NCBI RefSeq assembly: GCF_018131105.1
Contig: NZ_JAFCJI010000001.1
Span: 2,046,001-2,110,000 of the forward strand
Direction of reading: 5' to 3'
DNA: 64,000 bases
DNA from: Bradyrhizobium manausense
GTDB taxonomy: Bacteria > Pseudomonadota > Alphaproteobacteria > Rhizobiales > Xanthobacteraceae
The notes beneath the pieces were generated by a model, which was not told where the DNA came from, searched no databases, and saw only the letters and a list, made by a program, of their open reading frames with translations. Below are positions 59,797 to 64,000 of this stretch, piece after piece (position 1 is the stretch's first letter; each line of letters opens with the position of its first letter). A program made the position numbers and the translations under genes.

Positions 59797-60387
59797 ATGA
59801 GCGCCGAACAGTCACCCAAAATCGTGATCGTCGACGAAAGCCCCGTCCGGGCCGCGATCCTCGAGGAGGGGTTGCGCGAGGCCGGATTCACGCAAGTCGT
59901 CCATATCCGCGAGATGCAGAGCCTGCTGGCCCGTATTTATGCGGTAGATCCCGACATCATCCTGATCGATCTGGAAAACCCCAGCCGCGACGTGCTGGAG
60001 GCGATGTTCCAGGTGAGCCGCGCCGTGAAACGACCGATCGCGATGTTCGTCGACCAGAGCGACTCCGCCTCGATCCAGGCCTCGGTCGAGGCCGGCGTGT
60101 CGGCCTACATCGTCGACGGCTTGAAGAAGGAGCGCATCAAGCCGATCCTCGATCTCTGCGTGTCACGCTTCAACGCCTTCGCAAAGCTCCAGGAGGAGCT
60201 GGAGCGCACCAAGTCGCAACTCGAGGACCGTAAGATCATCGAGAAGGCCAAGGGCATCCTGATGAAGGTCAAGAGCCTCACCGAGGACGAGGCCTACGTG
60301 CTGCTGCGTTCGACCGCCATGCGCGAGAAGAAGAAAATCGGCGAGATCGCGCAGTCGATCATCACCGCGTCGGAGATGCTCAAATGA
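59797..60387 (+). CDS. nasT: NasT-type response regulator with ANTAR RNA-binding domain
   Basis: 196 residues. A receiver-like domain (about 8-125; KIVIVDESPVRAAIL, DPDIILIDLENPSRD) precedes an ANTAR domain (about 130-192): LEDRKIIEKAKGILMKVKSLTEDEAYVLLRSTAMREKKKIGEIAQSII. NasT binds leader RNA hairpins and prevents termination in nitrate-assimilation transcripts; NasS holds it when nitrate is absent. In B. diazoefficiens NasST also affects nap and nos expression. The stop overlaps the nasS start as ATGA, so the two are co-translated. Confidence 0.92.
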   Translation: MSAEQSPKIVIVDESPVRAAILEEGLREAGFTQVVHIREMQSLLARIYAVDPDIILIDLENPSRDVLEAMFQVSRAVKRPIAMFVDQSDSASIQASVEAGVSAYIVDGLKKERIKPILDLCVSRFNAFAKLQEELERTKSQLEDRKIIEKAKGILMKVKSLTEDEAYVLLRSTAMREKKKIGEIAQSIITASEMLK

Positions 60388-61547
60388 CCGCTCCGCTTCG
60401 CATCGGATTCATTCCGCTGGTCGATGCTGCCGCGCTCATCATCGCCGTCGACAAGGGATTTACCGCGGCCGAAGGGCTCGAGGTCGAGCTGGTGCGCGAA
60501 GTGTCCTGGTCCAACGTCCGCGACAAGCTCAATATCGGCCTGTTCGACGCCGCGCATCTGCTGGCACCGGTCGCGATCGCATCCTCGCTCGGGCTCGGCC
60601 ACGTCAAGGTGCCCATCGTGGCGCCCCTCAATCTCGGCATCAACGGCAATGCGATCACGGTCTCGCCGACGCTCCATGCCGCGCTGATGGAGGTGATCGA
60701 CGGCGACCGTTTCGATCCGCTCGCGACGGCCAGGGCGCTGGCGAAGGTCGTGGCCATCAGGCGCAAGGCGGGCGCCGATCCGCTGACCTTCGGCATGACG
60801 TTTCCGTTCTCGACCCACAATTATCAGCTCCGGTTCTGGATGGCGGCCGCCGGCGTCGACCCCGACGAGGACGTACGTCTCGTGGTGTTGCCGCCGCCCT
60901 ACATGGTGGACAGCCTCAAGAACGGCCATGTCGATGCCTTCTGCGTCGGCGCGCCCTGGAATTCGGTCGCGGTCGATCTCGGCATCGGCCACATCCTGCA
61001 TTTCGTCTCCGACATCCTGGTGCGGGCGGCGGAGAAGGTGCTGGCCGTGCGTCAGGTTTGGGCCGACAAGCATCCGGATGTCGTCGCGGCGCTGGTACGC
61101 GCGGCGGTGAAGGCGGCCCAATTCATCGAGAACCGGGAGAACCTGGCCGAGGCGACCCGAATCCTGGCGCAGCCCGAGCGCGTCGGCGTCGATGCCGAGG
61201 TGATCCAGCGCTCGCTCGCCGGACGCCTGAAAATCTCGCCCGAGGGCGCGCTGCGCGAGAGCGGGCGCTATCTCCTGGTCGGACGCGAAGGGGCAGGGCG
61301 CCCGGACCCGGTCCAGGCCGCCTGGCTCTACGCCCAGATGCTGCGCTGGGGGCAAACGGCGCTGAGCAATGAAGCACTCAGGACCGCTATGGCCGTGTTC
61401 CGGCCGGACCTCTACGACGCCGCGCTCGGCCGCAGCGGAGATGGCCAGCCCGACACCTCCTTTACCGCCTTTGCCGGGCCGGCGTTCGACCCTCGGGATT
61501 TGGGCGGCTATCTCGCCTCGTTTGAGATCGGGCGGCGGGCTTCGTAG
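60384..61547 (+). CDS. nasS: NasS-type nitrate/nitrite sensor (NrtA/CmpA-like binding protein)
   Basis: 387 residues with no signal peptide or lipobox, so unlike the transporter component NrtA it stays in the cytoplasm. It has the nitrate-binding protein fold: RIGFIPLVDAAALIIAVDKGFTAAEGLEVELVREVSWSNVRDKLNIGLFDAAHLLAPVAIA, FGMTFPFSTHNYQLRFWMAAAGVDPDEDV and DAFCVGAPWNSVAVD. Partner of the adjacent NasT, which it sequesters until nitrate or nitrite binds. Translational coupling keeps the two proteins near equal amounts. Confidence 0.92.
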   Translation: MTAPLRIGFIPLVDAAALIIAVDKGFTAAEGLEVELVREVSWSNVRDKLNIGLFDAAHLLAPVAIASSLGLGHVKVPIVAPLNLGINGNAITVSPTLHAALMEVIDGDRFDPLATARALAKVVAIRRKAGADPLTFGMTFPFSTHNYQLRFWMAAAGVDPDEDVRLVVLPPPYMVDSLKNGHVDAFCVGAPWNSVAVDLGIGHILHFVSDILVRAAEKVLAVRQVWADKHPDVVAALVRAAVKAAQFIENRENLAEATRILAQPERVGVDAEVIQRSLAGRLKISPEGALRESGRYLLVGREGAGRPDPVQAAWLYAQMLRWGQTALSNEALRTAMAVFRPDLYDAALGRSGDGQPDTSFTAFAGPAFDPRDLGGYLASFEIGRRAS

Positions 61548-61612
61548 GGTCTGCTCAAAACTTAATCATTCCGATTCGAAGCTTAATCTTTGGGCTGTTG
61601 CTGCCCGAAGTG

Positions 61613-61637
61613 GCATGAACCATGATCCATTTCATGC
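61613..61637 (+). promoter_or_regulatory. Perfect dyad GCATGAA-N11-TTCATGC, candidate activator site
   Basis: Seven-base arms at 61613-61619 and 61631-61637 are perfectly inverted. The centre is about 95 bases upstream of the start predicted from the sigma54-like element, where enhancer-binding activators usually sit. It does not match the NtrC consensus well, so the binder is unknown. Confidence 0.5.
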
Positions 61638-61693
61638 GCTGCATATAAGCCTAAAGCGCTGATTTTCAACTGATTTTGTAGCTTGTGCTGCAC

Positions 61694-61708
61694 TGGCACA
61701 CTCCTTGA
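61694..61708 (+). promoter_or_regulatory. Sigma54-like -24/-12 promoter
   Basis: TGGCAC-ACTCC-TTGA: the -24 half is perfect and spacing to the -12 half is right; TTGA replaces TTGC at the last base. Expected transcription start is near 61720. Control of nitrate assimilation by sigma54 and NtrC is known in related bacteria. Confidence 0.6.
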
Positions 61709-61727
61709 ATAGGTACGCCCGAGCTGC

Positions 61728-61743
61728 CCGGCAAGGTCGCCGG
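61728..61743 (+). promoter_or_regulatory. Hexaloop hairpin, candidate ANTAR (NasT) target
   Basis: CCGGC, loop AAGGTC, GCCGG. The six-base loop has A at position 1 and G at position 4, the features needed by ANTAR proteins. A second hexaloop and a terminator, normally part of such leaders, were not found, so this is tentative. Confidence 0.4.
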
Positions 61744-61892
61744 CGGCTCCGAGTCCATGGTGGATTTCCGCAGCAACGAGGCTGTCCGGATCGCCAGGGT
61801 TCCGAGAGGCGCGTGCCCGACCGGCTCCCAGCGATCATCGTCCGTTCAACCCCGTTGAGGCCGCCTATCGCGCGGCGAGCTGGAGCTTCGAT

Positions 61893-62723
61893 ATGGATTA
61901 CGCGAAACCTTCTGATGTCGTGGCCTCGATGGTCGATGCCAGCGTGAAGAAGCTGGCGCTCGCCCCGCGCGACATTCTGATCCGCGGCGCGATCTCGGGA
62001 GCCCTACTCGGGGCCGCCACCACGCTCGCCTTCGGCGCCGCTCTCACGACCGGCCAGCCCATCGTCGGCGCGCTGATCTTCCCGGTCAGCCTCGTGATGA
62101 TCGTGCTGCTCGGCCTCGAACTCGTTACCGGCAGCTTCGCCATCGTCCCGCTCGCCCGCCTCGAGGGTAAAGCCACCTGGAATGCGGTGATCGCCAACTG
62201 GTCCTGGGTCTTCGTTGCCAATTTGCTGGGCAGCCTCGCCTTTGGCGTGCTGATCGCGATCTCGCTGACCAACATGGGCAAGGTCGAGGTCAGCGGCGTC
62301 GCCGCGCGCATCGTCGCGGTCGCCGAAGCCAAGACCATCGCCAATGCCGCGATCGGCACCGCCGGCATGGTCTCGGTCTTCGTCAAGGCGATCCTCTGCA
62401 ACTGGCTGGTCTGCCTTGGCGTCGTCATGGCGATGACCTCGACCTCGACCGTCGGCAAGATCGCTGCGACCTGGCTGCCGATCTTCCTGTTCTTCGCGCT
62501 CGGCTTCGAGCACGCCGTCGTCAACATGTTCGTCATCCCGACCGGCATGCTTCTTGGCGCCAAGGTCAGCCTTTCGGATTGGTGGCTGTGGAATCAGATC
62601 CCCGTGACCTTAGGCAACATCGTCGGTGGCTTCGTCTTCACCGGCCTTGCGCTCTACGCGACATACAAGCCCGCAAAGCCGGCGACCGAGATGGCGCAGG
62701 TCGTGGCCCAGCCAGCAGAGTAG
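61893..62723 (+). CDS. Formate/nitrite transporter (FNT) family protein
   Basis: 276 residues with six membrane helices over about 25-260. Motifs of the FNT pentameric channel family are visible: ISGALLGAATTLAFGA, GLELVTGSFAIVPLARLEG, KAILCNWLVCLGVVMAM and FALGFEHAVVNMFVIPTGMLLGA, where N-terminal and later repeats form the pore. It lies 13 bases before the nitrite reductase gene, so it probably carries nitrite (NirC-like) into or out of the cytoplasm. Preceded by the sigma54-like promoter and leader. Confidence 0.9.
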   Translation: MDYAKPSDVVASMVDASVKKLALAPRDILIRGAISGALLGAATTLAFGAALTTGQPIVGALIFPVSLVMIVLLGLELVTGSFAIVPLARLEGKATWNAVIANWSWVFVANLLGSLAFGVLIAISLTNMGKVEVSGVAARIVAVAEAKTIANAAIGTAGMVSVFVKAILCNWLVCLGVVMAMTSTSTVGKIAATWLPIFLFFALGFEHAVVNMFVIPTGMLLGAKVSLSDWWLWNQIPVTLGNIVGGFVFTGLALYATYKPAKPATEMAQVVAQPAE

Positions 62724-62736
62724 GTCCATTCAGCTC

Positions 62737-64000
62737 ATGAAACTCGAAGCAGCACCCACGACCGATTTCTCCGACGAGCAGAAGCGCTACCTCGAAGGTT
62801 TCATGTCCGGCATGCAGGTCGGACGTGTCGGGCGCGCTTTTGCAGCCGGCGGCGCGCCTGCGGCTGGTGCTCCCGCCGAGCCAACCGGCCCGGACGCTGC
62901 GGCGATCAAGGCGCAGGACAAGCTCACGGCGGCGGGCAAGAAGCTCGTCGACCAGGAGAAGTTCAAGCGTGAGATGCATCCCTTCGATGCCTATGAGCGC
63001 CTGAAGGACCAGGCGCGCAACAACGCCAACCCGACGCCGGCGGATAATTTCCGCTGGCGCTATTACGGCATCTTCTGGGTGGCACCGGCACAGACCTCCT
63101 ACATGGCGCGCCTGCGTATTCCCAACGGCATCCTCAAGCACTGGCAGATGGCGGGTCTCGCCGACATCGCAGAAAGCTGTGGCGGCGGCTACACTCATGT
63201 CACCACGCGCGCCAACTTCCAGATCCGCGAAATCGAGCCGAAGAACGCGGTGACGCTGATCGAGGGCATCCAGGACATCGGACTGTGCTCGCGCGGCGCC
63301 GGCGCCGACAACATCCGCAACGTCACGGGCACGCCGACGGCCGGCATCGATCCGCAGGAGCTGCTCGACACGCGCCCGTATGCGCGCGAATGGCACTACC
63401 ACATCCTCAACGACCGCTCGTTGTTCGGCCTGCCGCGCAAGTTCAACGTCGCCTTCGACGGCGCCGGCAAGATAGCCGCGCTGGAGGAGACCAACGACAT
63501 CGCTTTCACCGCGGTCGAGGTGAAGGACGGCTTTGGTGTCGAAGGCGGGATTTGGTTCAGGCTCGGCCTCGGCGGCATCACCGGCCACAAGGATTTTGCG
63601 AAATATTCCGGCATCGTCGTTCGTCCTGAAGACGCGACTGCTGTTGCCGATGCCATCGTGCGCGTCTTCGTGGAACACGGCGACCGCACCAACCGCAACA
63701 AGGCGCGGCTGAAATACGTGCTCGACATCATGGGGCACGACGGCTTCCTCAAGCTGGTCGAGGAGCGGCTGAAGAAGCCGTTCGCGCGCGTGCCGGCCGA
63801 GGCTTTGGCGTCGCGTCCGCTGTCCGACCGCATGGCCCATGTCGGCGTGCACAAGCAGAAGCAGGCCGGGCTCAATTGGGTCGGCGTGGCGCTGCCGGTC
63901 GGCAAGCTGACCTGCGAACAGATGCGTGGGCTGGCGAAAATCGCGCAGGATCTCGGTGACGGCGATATCCGCCTGACGGTCTGGCAGAACCTGCTGATCT
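62737..64000 (+). CDS. nirA: Siroheme nitrite reductase, NirA type (3' end outside window)
   Basis: 421 codons are visible; the gene continues past the window. After a variable, Ala-rich first 90 residues comes the ferredoxin-like half-domain of nitrite/sulfite reductases: FRWRYYGIFWVAPAQTSYMARLRIPNGIL, ESCGGGYTHVTTRANFQIREI, GLCSRGAGADNIRNVTGTPTAGI. A siroheme-contact region follows (RKFNVAFDG, GIWFRLGLGGITGHKDFAKYSGI) and the second half-domain starts near 355 (NWVGVALPVGKLT). The 4Fe-4S cysteines would lie beyond the end. It reduces nitrite to ammonium; sulfite reduction is less likely given the NasTS and FNT neighbours. Confidence 0.88.
   Translation, partial: MKLEAAPTTDFSDEQKRYLEGFMSGMQVGRVGRAFAAGGAPAAGAPAEPTGPDAAAIKAQDKLTAAGKKLVDQEKFKREMHPFDAYERLKDQARNNANPTPADNFRWRYYGIFWVAPAQTSYMARLRIPNGILKHWQMAGLADIAESCGGGYTHVTTRANFQIREIEPKNAVTLIEGIQDIGLCSRGAGADNIRNVTGTPTAGIDPQELLDTRPYAREWHYHILNDRSLFGLPRKFNVAFDGAGKIAALEETNDIAFTAVEVKDGFGVEGGIWFRLGLGGITGHKDFAKYSGIVVRPEDATAVADAIVRVFVEHGDRTNRNKARLKYVLDIMGHDGFLKLVEERLKKPFARVPAEALASRPLSDRMAHVGVHKQKQAGLNWVGVALPVGKLTCEQMRGLAKIAQDLGDGDIRLTVWQNLLI

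Larger units (their letters stand above)
61548..61892 (+). other. Control region and leader of the nitrite transport/reduction operon
   Basis: 345 bases without a gene. In order: direct repeats CTTAATC at 61561 and 61582 (21 bases apart), a stem-loop at 61588-61610, a dyad at 61613-61637, a sigma54-like promoter at 61694-61708, and about 170 bases of leader with a hexaloop hairpin at 61728. A 33-codon ORF in the leader (61757-61858) has no ribosome site. No intrinsic terminator with a T run was seen. Confidence 0.6.

Noticed and set aside
61757..61858. 33-codon ORF in the nitrite operon leader as a leader peptide
   Set aside because: No ribosome site and no telling codon composition; likely chance.

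Overview
The window is high-GC, tightly packed bacterial chromosome and looks like Bradyrhizobium or a very close relative. The evidence is: an ndvB/ndvC-type beta-(1,3),(1,6)-glucan locus; four near-perfect FixK2/FNR boxes (TTGA-N6-TCAA); a nasT-nasS regulator pair; a phosphatidylcholine synthase; and palindromic repeats typical of that genus. There is no prophage, insertion sequence, rRNA operon or CRISPR array, and one tRNA gene (Lys-UUU).

Positions 1-18.4 kb form a low-oxygen island. Four FixK-type boxes (1908, 4422, 10858, 15290) lie where a box centred near -41.5 should lie for five or six transcription units. These units encode two AspT-family amino-acid exchangers, a DUF1275 protein, a SulP anion transporter, a large Orn/Lys/Arg-type PLP decarboxylase, a PPK2 polyphosphate kinase with a small partner, a DUF3302/HlyD membrane-fusion pair, and an envelope operon (DUF3300 with a C-terminal S74-like chaperone domain, DUF2950, small secreted protein). 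Two small secreted proteins in the island are paralogues. An orphan histidine kinase with a periplasmic binding-protein-like sensor sits inside it. A decarboxylase beside two exchangers suggests decarboxylation/antiport energy conservation or acid resistance under oxygen limitation; this is inference.

Positions 18.5-27 kb hold a membrane coiled-coil protein, the tRNA with an inverted 18-bp copy of its anticodon region nearby, and the ndvB / small secreted protein / ndvC glucan locus, in which ndvC seems to start at ATT. A SPOR-like membrane protein follows. Positions 27-41.6 kb are housekeeping: glmU and glmS (UDP-GlcNAc synthesis), DUF502, two dehydrogenase-fold proteins, an HWE histidine kinase, recG, sdhE and mfd.

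Positions 41.7-58 kb are mixed: a degenerate GGDEF-like protein, a degenerate adenylate-forming enzyme, a solute-binding protein, an IalB-like protein, hspQ, an AEC carrier, a ubiquinone-type hydroxylase, pcs-terC, a quinone oxidoreductase, argD, a TPR protein, a SUKH-like protein and rimO. Upstream of argD there is an apparent attenuator: a promoter with a perfect TTGACA -35, an almost leaderless 29-codon ORF with 11 arginine codons ending in four Arg and stop, a strong terminator hairpin, then argD. Three long palindromic elements each lie between convergent genes.

Positions 58-64 kb lead into nitrate/nitrite assimilation: a LysR regulator divergent from a DUF1330 protein, nasT-nasS, an intergenic region with a sigma54-like promoter, an upstream dyad and an ANTAR-type hexaloop hairpin, then a formate/nitrite-family transporter and a nitrite reductase gene that runs off the end of the window. 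All family names come from reading motifs by eye; no search was run.
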